Shown: piece by piece, positions 1 to 9,332 of the stretch | Position numbering within the stretch: the stretch's first letter is position 1 | Layout of the letters: the number at the start of each line of letters is the position of its first letter | Assembly: GCF_036687315.1 (NCBI RefSeq) | Contig: NZ_CP144683.1 | Location: 2,364,001-2,428,000 of the forward strand | Length of the DNA stretch: 64,000 nucleotides | Source of the DNA: Sphingopyxis sp. TUF1 | GTDB taxonomy: Bacteria; Pseudomonadota; Alphaproteobacteria; Sphingomonadales; Sphingomonadaceae | Direction of reading: 5' to 3' | The notes under the pieces: model-generated | Database searches by the model: none | What the model was told of the DNA's origin: nothing | What the model saw: only the letters and a program-made list of their open reading frames with translations | Program-made: the position numbers and the translations under genes

Positions 1-1466
1 ATCACAGCGCGAGCGACGGCAGCATATCGACGATCGATGGGCGCGAAAAGGCGCCGGCGTCGGCGAAACCCGATCGCTTTCTTGGCGCCGACGGCAAGCC
101 CCGCGACTATTCGGACGCCATTCCTGGCGGGCTGTCGGTTGGCGTGCCCGGAAATATGCGCCTGATGGAAATGGCGCACAAGAAATGGGGCAAACTGGAA
201 TGGGCGGCATTGTTTCAGCCCGCGATCAAACTGGCCGAGGATGGTTTTGAGGTTACGCCGGTCCTCCACAACTGGTTGACGCGGTTCGAGTCCGTCTGGA
301 AGGATTTTCCCGATGCGCGCGCGATCTATTATGTCGACGGCAAGCCTGCGCCGGTCGGCACGCGAATCCGGAATCCGGCCTATGCCGCGCTGCTCCGCGA
401 AATCGCCGCGCGCGGGCCCGATGCCTTTTACAGCGGCGCGAATGCGCGCGCGATAAGCGATGCGGTGGCAAGGTCGGCGCGCAATCCCGCGACGCTGACG
501 CCGAGGGATATCGCATCCTATCAGGCAAAGGAACGCCCTGCGGTCTGCACGACCTATCGCATTTACAAGGTTTGCGGCATGGGACCGCCCTCGTCGGGGG
601 CGACCACGGTTTTTGGCATCCTGGGGATGCTCGAAGGCTGGGATATGAAGGCGATGGGCAAGGACAATCCGATGAGCTGGCACTTGCTCGCGGAAGCAAT
701 GCAGTTGTCCTACGCCGATCGCGCCGCCTATCTGGGCGATGGTGATTTCGTCGATGTGCCGGTCGCGGGCCTGCTCGACAAAAACTATCTCGCCGAACGC
801 CGTGACCTGATCTCGCCCTATGGCGCCGCGGGACGCTACGAACCCGGCACCCCGCCCGGTGCGAAGCCACGCGCCGCCGCGCCGCCGGTCGCCGAACAGG
901 GGACGACGCATTTCGTCGCGTCCGACGCCGCGGGTAATCTCGTCTCGATGACCTCCACCATTGAAAGCATCTTCGGCAGTCACCTGATCGCCAATGGCTA
1001 TTTCCTCAATAACGAGCTCACCGATTTCGATCTCGCGCCGACGCAGGACGGCGTGCCCACGGCAAACCGCGTCCAGGCGGGCAAGCGGCCGCTGTCGTCG
1101 ATGTCGCCAACGATCGTCTATGGCCCCGACGGCAAGGTCGTGCTCGCGGTCGGCTCGGCGGGGGGCAAGCGGATCATCATGCATGTGACGAAGACGCTGA
1201 TCGGTGTGCTCGACTGGGGGCTCGACGCGAAGGAAGCGATCGCGCTCCCCAACCTCTTTTTCGGCCGCGAGGGTGTGTTGATCGAGAATAACGAAGCGGG
1301 GAAAGCGATCGCCGCAAAAATGCAGCCCTTCGGTTACAGCTTCACCCCCACCGACCTCGGCTCGAAACTCAATGCGATCGAACGCACGGCGGAGGGAATG
1401 CGCGGCGCCGCCGATCCGCGTGGCCCCGGTAGCTCGGCGGTCGATGGTGCGCCGCCGCAGGGGTGA
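1..1466 (+). CDS. ggt: gamma-glutamyltransferase (5' truncated by window edge)
   Basis: The reading frame is open from base 3 to the stop at 1464-1466, giving about 487 visible residues of a family usually near 560-600. The N-terminus and signal peptide lie outside the window; an internal GTG at 144 is not the true start because GGT-type sequence (DGREKAPASA, GGLSVGVPG) precedes it. Gamma-glutamyltransferases are N-terminal nucleophile hydrolases, usually periplasmic, that cleave glutathione and transfer the gamma-glutamyl group, and they self-process at a conserved Thr. That Thr is the first T of GTTHFVASD, encoded at 903-905, so the small subunit starts there. The conserved RPLSSMSPTIV and GSAGGKRII blocks follow. 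No operon partner is visible downstream within 120 bases. The family call is firm; the substrate is inferred. Confidence 0.93.
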   Translation, partial: HSASDGSISTIDGREKAPASAKPDRFLGADGKPRDYSDAIPGGLSVGVPGNMRLMEMAHKKWGKLEWAALFQPAIKLAEDGFEVTPVLHNWLTRFESVWKDFPDARAIYYVDGKPAPVGTRIRNPAYAALLREIAARGPDAFYSGANARAISDAVARSARNPATLTPRDIASYQAKERPAVCTTYRIYKVCGMGPPSSGATTVFGILGMLEGWDMKAMGKDNPMSWHLLAEAMQLSYADRAAYLGDGDFVDVPVAGLLDKNYLAERRDLISPYGAAGRYEPGTPPGAKPRAAAPPVAEQGTTHFVASDAAGNLVSMTSTIESIFGSHLIANGYFLNNELTDFDLAPTQDGVPTANRVQAGKRPLSSMSPTIVYGPDGKVVLAVGSAGGKRIIMHVTKTLIGVLDWGLDAKEAIALPNLFFGREGVLIENNEAGKAIAAKMQPFGYSFTPTDLGSKLNAIERTAEGMRGAADPRGPGSSAVDGAPPQG

Positions 1467-1594
1467 ATGCGCTGATCTTTCTATCTCGTCATTGCTAGGG
1501 CCGAAGGCCCGTGGCAATCCAGAGCGGGCAAGGCCGCGCTGAATTTAATTGATAGATCAGAACAGAAAAAGCTTCCCCGGGAGAGAGAGGTAGA

Positions 1595-3400
1595 ATGAAG
1601 CTGGAAAACCCCCATCTCGACCATTTTCCCAGCCTGGTCGCGATGTTCTTCGATCGCGCGGCGCGGGGCGGCGACGATCCCTTTCTATGGCGCAAGGCCG
1701 ACCGCGCCTGGCAGGCGCTCAGCTGGCGCGAGGTCGCCGAGCAGGTTTCCGCGCTCGCGCACAATCTGCGCGAGCTCGGGCTGAAAGAGGGCGACCGGGT
1801 GGTGCTGGTGAGCGAAAACCGCCCCGAATGGTGCATCGCCGACCTCGGCATCATGGCGGCAGGGTGCATCACCGTTCCGACTTATACGACCAACACCGAA
1901 CGCGACCATCAGCACATCCTCGACAACAGCGGGGCCAAGGCGGTGATCGTCTCGACCGCCAAGCTCGCGCGCGCGTTGATGCCCGCGGTGATGCGCTCCG
2001 ACGCGCATATCGTCGTCAGCATGGAAAGCCTGCGTGTCGGGCAACAGGGCGATGTGTCGGTTCACGACTGGGCGCCGCTCGTGACGGGTGGCGCGGCGTG
2101 GGTCGAGGAAACCAAGGCGCGCGGGCTGGGTGTCAAACGCGAGGATACCGCGTGCCTCATCTATACCAGCGGCACCGGCGGCGCGCCGCGTGGGGTGATG
2201 CAGCACCATGGCGCGATCTTGCATAACGCCGCGGGCGCCGCCGAAATCCTGGTCACTGATTTCGGGATCGGCGACGAGGAGGTGTTCCTGTCGTTCCTGC
2301 CGCTCAGCCACGCTTACGAACATTCGGGCGGACAATTTCTGCCCATCATGGTCGGCGCGCAAATCTATTACAGCGAGGGGCTCGAAAAGCTCGTCTCGAA
2401 TATCGAGGAGACGCGCCCGACGATCATGGTCGTCGTCCCGCGGCTGTTCGAGGTGATCCGCGCGCGGATGATCAAGGCGGTCGAAAAACAGGGCAAGCTG
2501 GCGAACTGGATGCTGAACCAGGCGCTGCGCGTCGGCGAAAAGGATTATGAGCGCCGCATGGGCCTGCTCGACCGGCCGGTCGACCTGATCCTCGACAGAT
2601 TGTTCCGGCCCAAGATCGGCAAGCGGTTCGGCGGACGCATGAAGGCGCTGGTGTCGGGCGGCGCGCCGCTCAATCCCGAAATCGGCGTCTTTTTCCACTC
2701 GATCGGGCTGACGCTTTTGCAGGGCTATGGCCAGACCGAGGCCGGGCCGGTGATCAGCTGCAATCGCCCGCGCGCGGGCATCAAGATGGACACCGTCGGC
2801 CCGCCACTGATGAATACCGAGGTGCGCATCGCCGACGATGGCGAAATCCTCGTGCGCGGCGAACTGGTGATGAAGGGGTATTGGCGCAATGCAGCCGAGA
2901 CTGAGCGCGTGCTCGTCGACGATTGGCTCCATACCGGCGACATCGGCCATATCGACGAGGCGGGCCGCATCGTCATCACCGACCGGAAGAAGGATCTGAT
3001 CGTCAACGACAAGGGCGACAATGTCTCGCCGCAGCGCGTCGAAGGGATGCTGACGTTGCAACCCGAAATCCTGCAGGCGATGGTCTATGGCGACAAGCGC
3101 CCGCATCTTGTCGGCATCCTCGTGCCCGATCCCGAATGGGCGGCCGAATGGGCCGAAGCCGAAGGGCTGCCGAAAGAAATGCCGCTGCTGCGTGAGCATG
3201 AAAAATTCCGTGCTGCGATCCGCGCCGCGGTCGACCGCGTCAACGGCCAGCTTTCGGTGATCGAAAAGGTGCGCAAGTTCGACTTCGCCGACGAAGCCTT
3301 CACGATCGAGAATGAACAGATGACGCCGTCGATGAAGATCCGCCGTCATGTATTGCGCGAAATTTACGCCGACAAGATTGCGGCGCTTTATAAAGGATAG
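1595..3400 (+). CDS. long-chain acyl-CoA synthetase (AMP-binding family)
   Basis: This is a 601-residue ANL-superfamily enzyme, probably activating long-chain fatty acids to acyl-CoA through an acyl-adenylate. The phosphate loop is YTSGTGGAPRGV (residues about 190-201), the A5 motif is GYGQTEAGP (377-385), the TGD hinge is at 447-449 and DRKKDLIV at 463-470. The C-terminal lysine region reads MTPSMKIRR. The insertion between about 290 and 340 and the total length match the long-chain FadD15/bubblegum-like branch rather than short-chain enzymes. The usual Lys of the phosphate loop (GxPKG) is Arg here. A purine-rich site (gagagagagg) lies 6 bases before the ATG. The gene stands alone, and its 3' end faces the small lipoprotein gene. 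Chain-length preference cannot be read from the sequence. Confidence 0.92.
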   Translation: MKLENPHLDHFPSLVAMFFDRAARGGDDPFLWRKADRAWQALSWREVAEQVSALAHNLRELGLKEGDRVVLVSENRPEWCIADLGIMAAGCITVPTYTTNTERDHQHILDNSGAKAVIVSTAKLARALMPAVMRSDAHIVVSMESLRVGQQGDVSVHDWAPLVTGGAAWVEETKARGLGVKREDTACLIYTSGTGGAPRGVMQHHGAILHNAAGAAEILVTDFGIGDEEVFLSFLPLSHAYEHSGGQFLPIMVGAQIYYSEGLEKLVSNIEETRPTIMVVVPRLFEVIRARMIKAVEKQGKLANWMLNQALRVGEKDYERRMGLLDRPVDLILDRLFRPKIGKRFGGRMKALVSGGAPLNPEIGVFFHSIGLTLLQGYGQTEAGPVISCNRPRAGIKMDTVGPPLMNTEVRIADDGEILVRGELVMKGYWRNAAETERVLVDDWLHTGDIGHIDEAGRIVITDRKKDLIVNDKGDNVSPQRVEGMLTLQPEILQAMVYGDKRPHLVGILVPDPEWAAEWAEAEGLPKEMPLLREHEKFRAAIRAAVDRVNGQLSVIEKVRKFDFADEAFTIENEQMTPSMKIRRHVLREIYADKIAALYKG

Positions 3401-3406
3401 CTTATT

Positions 3407-3537
3407 CCCGTTCGTGTCGAGCCCTTCGACTGCCCTGGCAGGCGCTCAAGATAAACTTCGACCTTTGGTCGAAGTCGAGACACCCGTCGGGACAGCGCAG
3501 GATCGAGGGGCATCTCGACTTCGCTCGATGCGAACGG
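3407..3537. repeat. intergenic inverted repeat, family A copy 1
   Basis: The segment begins with cccgttcgtgtcgag and ends with the near-reverse complement gctcgatgcgaacgg. The core TCGAGCGAAGTCGAGA recurs in both orientations. It lies between the convergent ends of the acyl-CoA synthetase and the small lipoprotein gene. The same core is found at 6656, 12847, 48453, 54904 and 55520. A folded transcript would form a long hairpin and could act as a bidirectional terminator; that role is inferred. Confidence 0.75.
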
Positions 3538-3629
3538 ATATGATTGGTAACTAAACTCATATGGCAGGCGGGGTGCGACCCGAAGAGATCGGCGCAAACC
3601 GGTCCCCGCCTGCGACTGAACCCTTGGGT

Positions 3630-4076
3630 TCAGCCTTCGTCCCCCGCCGGTTTGCGATAGGGAACGAACTCGCCAAAAACACAGGTCGGGCCGCGAATGC
3701 CGCTCGACCGATCGACCAGATGGAAGAAATCGCCGGCGCAGGTCGACGATCCGAACTGGCGTACGACCATGATATCGCTGTCGCGCGCCAGGCCCGGACA
3801 GCTGGCTTTCAGGTCGTTGCGGTAGACCAGATTGCCGCTCGCGCGATACAAGAGGATGCTGTCCGACACGCGGATGGTGCTGTTGCTGCGATAATTGGGC
3901 AGGCATTGGAGCGGGGCGCCCGGAACCTTGCCAGCAAGCTGTTTGTCGAGCCGCTCGGCCTGTTTCGGGGTGAGCGCGGCGGCGCCAGGCTCGCCCGATC
4001 CCGCGGGGGCGCAGCCCGCAGCCAGTGGCATCGCGGCGATCGCCAGCACGACCGCAATCGGGGTCAGCTTGGCCAT
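3630..4076 (-). CDS. small lipoprotein of unknown function
   Basis: 148 residues are predicted from the ATG at 4076. This start is preferred over an upstream in-frame one because it places a signal peptide directly at the N-terminus (MAKLTPIAVVLAI...) with the lipobox LAAGC. The mature part has an Ala/Gly-rich linker, then a compact C-terminal domain with four cysteines that could form two disulfides in the periplasm. I recognise no catalytic motif and no named family. The sequence shows a lipid-anchored envelope protein; the function is unknown. Its 3' end meets an inverted-repeat element and the acyl-CoA synthetase gene. Confidence 0.72.
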   Translation of the reverse strand: MAKLTPIAVVLAIAAMPLAAGCAPAGSGEPGAAALTPKQAERLDKQLAGKVPGAPLQCLPNYRSNSTIRVSDSILLYRASGNLVYRNDLKASCPGLARDSDIMVVRQFGSSTCAGDFFHLVDRSSGIRGPTCVFGEFVPYRKPAGDEG

Positions 4077-4143
4077 GAAGATGCTCCTTGTGGCGAGCCA
4101 GAACAGGCGCGACCGATGAATCCGTGCTGAAGCCTGTTCACCA

Positions 4144-4872
4144 TCACGCCGCATCCTTCAGCGCGCGGATACGCGCCAGTTCGGCGGCGTCGGGCGCGCG
4201 GAAAAAGGGGTTGGTTGCGCGTTCGGCGCCGATGCTCGTCGGCACCGTCGCTTCGCCCGCGGCGCGCGCCGCCTCGACTGCGGTGAGCCGGTTCGTCAAC
4301 GCCTCGTTGTCCGGATCGACCGTTACCGCGAAGCGCGCGTTCGACAGCGTATATTCGTGCGCGCAATAAACGCGCGTTGCATCGTCGAGCGCCCGGAGCT
4401 TTTGCATATTGGCGAACATCTGCTCGGCGGTCCCTTCGAACAGGCGGCCGCATCCCATCGCGAACATCGTGTCGCCAACAAAGATCGCGGCATCGTCCGC
4501 AAAATGATAGGCGATATGACCCGCGGTGTGCGCGGGGACGTCCCAAACCTCTGCGACATGATCGCCCAGCCGCACCGTATCGCCGCCCGTCACCCGGACG
4601 TCGAGCGTCGGGATGCGTTCATATTCGGCAGCAGGGCCAGTGATCGTGCAGCCGGTGGCTTCCTTGATCGCGGCGTTGCCGCCGGTGTGGTCGGGATGCC
4701 AGTGGGTGTTCCAGATGTCGGTAATCGTCCAGCCGCGCGCCTTCGCCGCGTCGAGCACCGGATCGGCAACCGCCGGATCGACGACCATCGTCGCGCCGCT
4801 GGCAGGGTCATGGACCAGCCAGACGTAATTATCGCTGAGGACCGGAATACGGACGATGTCGAGCGCAGCCAC
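4144..4872 (-). CDS. gloB: hydroxyacylglutathione hydrolase (glyoxalase II)
   Basis: 242 residues of the metallo-beta-lactamase fold. Glyoxalase II hydrolyses S-lactoylglutathione to D-lactate and glutathione, the second step of methylglyoxal detoxification. The binuclear metal motif is THWHPDH (His57, His59, Asp61, His62). Further ligands are in AHTAGHIAYHF, GDTMFAMGCGR and CAHEYT. The frame is open far upstream, but a GTG at 4872 preceded by ggaaaggagacaag has a strong ribosome-binding site at correct spacing, and the canonical DIVRIPVLSDNYVWL N-terminus begins just after it. The glyoxalase I gene lies directly upstream on the same strand (114-base gap), which supports the assignment. Confidence 0.95.
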   Translation of the reverse strand: MAALDIVRIPVLSDNYVWLVHDPASGATMVVDPAVADPVLDAAKARGWTITDIWNTHWHPDHTGGNAAIKEATGCTITGPAAEYERIPTLDVRVTGGDTVRLGDHVAEVWDVPAHTAGHIAYHFADDAAIFVGDTMFAMGCGRLFEGTAEQMFANMQKLRALDDATRVYCAHEYTLSNARFAVTVDPDNEALTNRLTAVEAARAAGEATVPTSIGAERATNPFFRAPDAAELARIRALKDAA

Positions 4873-4985
4873 CTTGTCTCCTTTCCAGCTCTCGCATCCC
4901 CATGACGGAGTGGATGCGAGCGGACCTTGGTGCGTCACTCTGCCACAGCTGCCGCGGAAAGTCTCGCTCCCCTCAGCGCCGTATT

Positions 4986-5423
4986 TTACCAGCTTCCTGT
5001 GTTCGGCATCGACGCCCAGGGTTCCTGCGGCGGCAGATGGCCCTCCTGGAGCAGCTCGACCGAAATCCCGTCGGGCGAGCGCACGAACGCCATATGGCCG
5101 TCGCGGGGCGGACGGTTGATCGTCACCCCCGCGTCCATCAGCCGCTGGCACGTCGCGTAAATATCGTCGACCCGGTAGGCGAGGTGGCCGAAATTGCGGC
5201 CAGCGGTATAGGTTTCGGGGGCGCTGCCATCGGCGGGCGGCCAGTTATAGGTCAGCTCGACCTCGGCGATGCCCGCTTGTCCGGGGGCGGCGAGGAAAAT
5301 GAGCGTGAAGCGCCCGGCCTCGTTATCGAAACGGCGCACTTCCTCCAGCCCGATCAGCTTGAAGAATGCGACGGTGGCGTCGGGGTCCGACACGCGGATC
5401 ATGGTGTGAAGATATTTGGTCAT
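4986..5423 (-). CDS. gloA: glyoxalase I-like lactoylglutathione lyase (VOC family)
   Basis: 145 residues of the vicinal-oxygen-chelate fold with two beta-alpha-beta-beta-beta modules. Glyoxalase I isomerises the methylglyoxal-glutathione hemithioacetal to S-lactoylglutathione. The four metal ligands known from the E. coli enzyme can be matched: His in YLHTMIRV, Glu in VELTYNW, His in FGHLAYRV and Glu in GISVELLQ. It lies directly upstream of gloB on the same strand, so the two steps of the pathway are neighbours, and it is followed upstream by a thioesterase and a hydrolase gene. The metal preference (Ni versus Zn) is not determinable by eye. Confidence 0.93.
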   Translation of the reverse strand: MTKYLHTMIRVSDPDATVAFFKLIGLEEVRRFDNEAGRFTLIFLAAPGQAGIAEVELTYNWPPADGSAPETYTAGRNFGHLAYRVDDIYATCQRLMDAGVTINRPPRDGHMAFVRSPDGISVELLQEGHLPPQEPWASMPNTGSW

Positions 5424-5432
5424 GCGCCTATA

Positions 5433-5870
5433 TTAGGCGCGAAGCGGCCGACCTTCAAATGCTTCGAACAAAGATATGAATTCATCGGGCACCGGCGCCG
5501 TCGCGCCTTGCGCTTCCTCGACATGGACGTTGACGATCGTGCCTGCGGCGCGAAGCTCGTCTTTGTCCTTGCCGTGCAGCTCGAACAGGAAAGTCATCGA
5601 ACTCTTGCCCACGCGCGCTGCGCGCACGCAAATGTCGATTTCTTCGTCCAGCAGGATCGGCGCCTTGTAATCAACTTCGGCGCGCGCGACGTGGAATTCG
5701 GGGCTGTCGCGCAGCGGCCAGCGGTCATAAACCCCCGCCGCGCGCCAATATTCGGTGATGCCAAGGTCGAAATATTCGAGGTAACGGCTGTTGAACACGA
5801 CGGCTTGCGCATCGATCTCGGCATAGCGGACGCGCTTGGTGACGTGAAATTTGAAATCGCTGCGGGCCAT
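5433..5870 (-). CDS. acyl-CoA thioesterase, 4-hydroxybenzoyl-CoA thioesterase family
   Basis: 145 residues with the hotdog-fold signature RYAEIDAQAVVFNSRYLEYFD near the N-terminus; its Asp is the expected catalytic residue of the 4HBT family. YbgC/FadM-type enzymes hydrolyse acyl-CoA thioesters in the cytoplasm. The gene ends 9 bases before the gloA start (5423) and lies downstream of the alpha/beta hydrolase with a 9-base gap, so hydrolase, thioesterase, gloA and gloB look like one transcription unit. Family membership is clear; the acyl substrate is not. Confidence 0.88.
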   Translation of the reverse strand: MARSDFKFHVTKRVRYAEIDAQAVVFNSRYLEYFDLGITEYWRAAGVYDRWPLRDSPEFHVARAEVDYKAPILLDEEIDICVRAARVGKSSMTFLFELHGKDKDELRAAGTIVNVHVEEAQGATAPVPDEFISLFEAFEGRPLRA

Positions 5871-5879
5871 GTCTGTCCT

Positions 5880-6641
5880 CTAACTGTTGGTGAGCCGCGC
5901 CACCGTATCGATCAGCAGCGCGATGTCGGTGTCGCGCGACAGGCGATGATCGCCGCCCTTGACGAGCGTGATCTGCACATCGTCGCTAGCGAGCGCCGCC
6001 GCCAGGCGCAGGCTGATGTCGGGCGGCACGTCGCCATCATCCTGCCCGTGCAGCAGCCGCACCGGGCAGGCGAGGGGGATTTCGGCATCGAGCAGGCGGT
6101 TCGCTTCACCCGACTGGAAAAAGCCGCGCGTCGTGACATAGGGCTGATCGCTATAGGGCGTCTCTTCGATCAGCGCGCCCTCGGCAAGGATGATCGCCTT
6201 TTCGCTGTCGGTGAAACCCCAGTCGGTGAAGTCGGGCGCTGCCGCAATACCGACCAACCCCGCGATGCGGCCCGGCCCGTCGCGCTGGACGATCGCCAGC
6301 GCGGTCAGCAGCATCATCCATCCGCCCATCGACGATCCGACGAGGATGACGGGTCCGTCGACCTTCGCATCGATCAGGTCGAGCACATCGCCGCGCCAGT
6401 CGAGCAAGGTCTGGTCGGCGAACAGCCCGTCCGACAGTCCGCACCCCGCATAATCGAGCAGCAGGCACGCGCGCCCTTCGACGGCGGCCCAATCGAACAG
6501 CGCGGTCGCCTTGCCCCCCGCCATGTCGGACATATAGCCCGACAGAAAGACGATCGTCGGACCTGTGCCGGGCGTATGGCGATAGGCGAGCCGCGGGCGG
6601 CCCGTGCGGTCGAGATAATGAGTGGCGGAGGGTTCGGACAA
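5880..6641 (-). CDS. alpha/beta hydrolase
   Basis: 253 residues with the alpha/beta-hydrolase fold. The nucleophile elbow is GSSMGGW (Ser104), the acid is likely in HGQDDGDVP and the catalytic His in GGDHRLSR. An oxyanion-hole stretch (FLSGYMSD) lies near residue 33. There is no signal peptide, so a cytosolic carboxylesterase or thioesterase is likely. It is the first gene of the four-gene minus-strand group ending with gloB. The neighbouring thioesterase and glyoxalases suggest work on thioesters or glutathione adducts, but this is only inferred from context. Confidence 0.87.
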   Translation of the reverse strand: MSEPSATHYLDRTGRPRLAYRHTPGTGPTIVFLSGYMSDMAGGKATALFDWAAVEGRACLLLDYAGCGLSDGLFADQTLLDWRGDVLDLIDAKVDGPVILVGSSMGGWMMLLTALAIVQRDGPGRIAGLVGIAAAPDFTDWGFTDSEKAIILAEGALIEETPYSDQPYVTTRGFFQSGEANRLLDAEIPLACPVRLLHGQDDGDVPPDISLRLAAALASDDVQITLVKGGDHRLSRDTDIALLIDTVARLTNS

Positions 6642-6655
6642 AAGGGCCTCCTACT

Positions 6656-6736
6656 CCCGTTCGCGTCGAGCGAAGTCGGGACACACCGAAGGCGTGAATG
6701 ACCGACGAGCATCCGGACTTCGCTTGATGCGAACGG
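6656..6736. repeat. intergenic inverted repeat, family A copy 2
   Basis: cccgttcgcgtcgagcgaag at the left and cttcgcttgatgcgaacgg at the right form an imperfect inverted repeat with the family A core. It lies between the start of the alpha/beta hydrolase gene and the end of the small DUF6356-like gene (same strand). Confidence 0.72.
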
Positions 6737-6769
6737 AATGATGGGTAGCCCTCGGGGCAGTCACGCCGC

Positions 6770-7024
6770 TCAGATCACCCAATCGACGGTGCTCATCTGC
6801 ATGGTCGCCTGTCCCTTGGCACGGCGCTGTTCGACCATGATCTTGTTGAGCCGCTGGATCGTGTCGCTGCCGGTCGTGATGCACCATCCCGGCACCACCG
6901 CGTGGACCAGCGCACACAACCCGCCCCAGATCATCGTCACCCCGAAGCGCGAGGCGACGAAGAAATGCTCGACATAATTTTCATCGACGCTTTTCGGATG
7001 ATCGACGAACAGGCGATTGAACAT
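6770..7024 (-). CDS. small DUF6356-like protein
   Basis: 84 residues with the start MFNRLFVDHPKSVDENYVEHF and one hydrophobic stretch (VTMIWGGLCALVHAVVPGW), suggesting a single membrane-inserted helix. I associate this N-terminus with the DUF6356 family of sphingomonads; this is from memory and not tested. Function unknown. It is divergent from thrS across a 305-base gap. Confidence 0.7.
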   Translation of the reverse strand: MFNRLFVDHPKSVDENYVEHFFVASRFGVTMIWGGLCALVHAVVPGWCITTGSDTIQRLNKIMVEQRRAKGQATMQMSTVDWVI

Positions 7025-7216
7025 GGTGGCGACCCCTTGCTGCGGCTCGGTGCCGCCCTAGCGGCCATGCGGACCGGTCGCAAGGGCTGGCTAGCTGTGT
7101 AGCGTCGCCCGCCGCGATGTCGCGCCAGGCAGTTCGACAGATGCGCCGACGCCAGCGCAATAGCGCCCGCCGAGGGGAGGCACATGGGAGGGGCCTTCCG
7201 ACAGTAGGCGCCGATT

Positions 7217-7319
7217 TCGCAATAATACCTTGTATCATTGCAGAGCCTGTCGCCAATCGGCCCCTTGCCGCTCCCGGCGCATACTGGCAAAGGGGCGCGG
7301 CAATTTTGCCCTGAAAGGC
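7217..7319 (+). promoter_or_regulatory. thrS leader with two potential hairpins
   Basis: The 5' region of thrS contains ccccttgcc (7261-7269) facing ggcaaagggg (7286-7295), then a compact ggcaa-tt-ttgcc hairpin (7299-7310), both directly before a weak Shine-Dalgarno (aagg at 7315-7318) and the ATG at 7330. An AT-rich stretch at 7217-7241 (aataataccttgtatcat, flanked by gcaat/attgc) could hold the promoter. In E. coli, ThrS represses its own translation by binding a structured leader; an analogous role here is inference only. Confidence 0.35.
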
Positions 7320-7329
7320 CGTTTTTTCG

Positions 7330-9330
7330 ATGTCCGAGATGATCCGCGTCACCCTTCCCGATGGCTCTGCCCGTGAAGTCGCGCGCGGGACTACTCCGGC
7401 CGAGATCGCCGCCGCCATCGGCCTCGGCCTCGCCAAGGCCGCACTCGCCGCCAAGGTGGACGGCGAGCTGCGCGACATCATGCGCCCGCTGGAGGAAGAC
7501 ACGACCCTGTCGCTGGTGACAAGCCGCGACGAGGCCGACGCGCTCGAACTTGTGCGCCACGACTATGCGCATGTGTTGGCCGAAGCGGTGCAGAACCTGT
7601 TTCCGGGGACGCAAATCACCTTCGGCCCGTCGACGAACGACGGTTTCTATTACGATTTCGCGCCGACCGCCGAGCATGGCCCGTTTCGCGACGACGAGCT
7701 GCCGCTGATCGAGGAGGAGATGCGCCGGATCATCGCCGCCGACCTTCCCCTGACGAGGGAAGTGTGGGAACGCGACCAGTTGATCGCCAAATGGCAGGCT
7801 GATGGCGAGACGTTCAAGGCCGAGTGGGCGCATGAGCTGCCCGAGGGCGAGGAGCTGACCGTTTACCGTTCGGGTGACGGCTGGATGGATATGTGCCGCG
7901 GGCCGCACTTGGCCTCGACCGGCAAGCTCGACCCGGCAGCGTTCAAACTCACGCGCGTCTCGGGCGCCTATTGGCGCGGCGACCAGAAAAATGCGCAGCT
8001 TTCGCGCATCTATGGCACCGGCTGGCTGAACAAGAAGCAGCTGGCCGACCATCTCGTGCGGCTGGAGGAAGCCGCGAAGCGCGACCACCGCCGGCTGGGG
8101 CAGGACATGGACCTGTTCCACCTGCAACAGGAAGCGCATGGGTCGGTCTTCTGGCACCCCAACGGCTTTGTCGTCTGGCGCGAGCTCGAGGCCTATATGC
8201 GCCGCGCGATCGACGCCGCGGGCTATCGCGAGGTCAAGACGCCGCAGGTGATGGACGCGCGCCAGTGGGAACAGTCGGGCCATTGGGGCAAATATCGCGA
8301 AAATATGTTCGTCATCCCCGACGAGGTGCCGAACACCGAGGATGAAGGCCCGATCGTTTCCGACGCTGCCGAATGGATGGCGCTGAAGCCGATGAATTGC
8401 CCGGCGCATGTGCTGATTTTCCGTCAGGGCATGAAAAGCTATCGCGATCTGCCGCTGCGCCTCTACGAAAATGGCTGCTGCCACCGCAACGAACCGCATG
8501 GCGCGCTGCACGGCCTGATGCGCGTGCGCCAGTTCACGCAGGACGATGCGCATATCTTTTGCCGCGAGGATCAGATCGTCGAGGAAGTCCGCAATTTCTG
8601 CGCGCTCGCCGACCGCATCTACAAGGATTTCGGTTTCACCTATGCGATCAAGCTCGCGCTGCGTCCCGAAAAGCGTTTCGGAACCGAAGAGATGTGGGAC
8701 AAGTCCGAGGACGAGCTGCGCAACGCGGTGATCGAGGCGGGGCTGGCGACCGAGAAATATGGCTGGGAAGAACTGCCCGGCGAAGGCGCCTTTTACGCCC
8801 CCAAGCTCGAATGGCATCTGACCGACGCGATCGGCCGGACGTGGCAGGTCGGCACGATCCAGTCCGACCGCGTGCTCCCCGACCGGCTCGATGCCTCCTA
8901 CATTGGCGAAGATGGCGATCGGCATCGCCCGGTGATGCTCCACCGTGCGATTTTCGGCAGCTACGAACGCTTCATCGGCATTTTGATCGAGCATTTCGCG
9001 GGCCGTTTTCCGACGTGGCTCGCGCCGGTGCAGGCGGTCGTCGCGACGATCGTCAGCGACGCCGACGATTATGCGAAGGATGCGGTCGCCCAGCTCACCG
9101 CCGCGGGCATCCGCACCGAGAGCGATCTGCGCAACGAAAAGATCAACTACAAGGTGCGCGAACACAGCCTCGCCAAAGTCCCCCACTTGCTCGTCGTCGG
9201 CAAACGCGAGGCCGAGGAAGGCACGGTCGCGATCCGCACGCTCGGCCAGGATGGTCAGCGCATCATGCCGCTCGCCGAAGCGATCGCGATGTTGAAGTCC
9301 GAAGCCACCCCACCGGATCTTAGGGATTGA
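7330..9330 (+). CDS. thrS: threonyl-tRNA synthetase
   Basis: 666 residues, normal for the family. It charges tRNA-Thr in the cytoplasm. The domain order is intact: an N-terminal TGS domain (about 1-65), the editing domain with H77xxxH81 in [13 protein letters not shown] and a following C/H-containing block (MDMCRGPHL), the class II catalytic core with KPMNCPAH (zinc Cys) and [23 protein letters not shown] (motif 2 region), motif 3 near [19 protein letters not shown], and the C-terminal anticodon-binding domain. It leads a plus-strand run in which the next gene begins 2 bases after its stop. Confidence 0.98.
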   Translation: MSEMIRVTLPDGSAREVARGTTPAEIAAAIGLGLAKAALAAKVDGELRDIMRPLEEDTTLSLVTSRDEADALELVRHDYAHVLAEAVQNLFPGTQITFGPSTNDGFYYDFAPTAEHGPFRDDELPLIEEEMRRIIAADLPLTREVWERDQLIAKWQADGETFKAEWAHELPEGEELTVYRSGDGWMDMCRGPHLASTGKLDPAAFKLTRVSGAYWRGDQKNAQLSRIYGTGWLNKKQLADHLVRLEEAAKRDHRRLGQDMDLFHLQQEAHGSVFWHPNGFVVWRELEAYMRRAIDAAGYREVKTPQVMDARQWEQSGHWGKYRENMFVIPDEVPNTEDEGPIVSDAAEWMALKPMNCPAHVLIFRQGMKSYRDLPLRLYENGCCHRNEPHGALHGLMRVRQFTQDDAHIFCREDQIVEEVRNFCALADRIYKDFGFTYAIKLALRPEKRFGTEEMWDKSEDELRNAVIEAGLATEKYGWEELPGEGAFYAPKLEWHLTDAIGRTWQVGTIQSDRVLPDRLDASYIGEDGDRHRPVMLHRAIFGSYERFIGILIEHFAGRFPTWLAPVQAVVATIVSDADDYAKDAVAQLTAAGIRTESDLRNEKINYKVREHSLAKVPHLLVVGKREAEEGTVAIRTLGQDGQRIMPLAEAIAMLKSEATPPDLRD

Positions 9331-9332
9331 TC

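Noticed and set aside
1685..3349. 554-residue minus-strand ORF across the acyl-CoA synthetase
   Set aside because: It lies exactly antisense to a conserved enzyme, is rich in Arg/His/Asp from the shadow of GC-rich codons, and has no recognisable motif.
4902..6701. 599-residue plus-strand ORF across gloA, thioesterase and hydrolase genes
   Set aside because: It spans three well-supported minus-strand genes and their gaps; composition is typical of an antisense shadow.
6937..9186. 749-residue minus-strand ORF over thrS
   Set aside because: Antisense to thrS, which has all conserved motifs.
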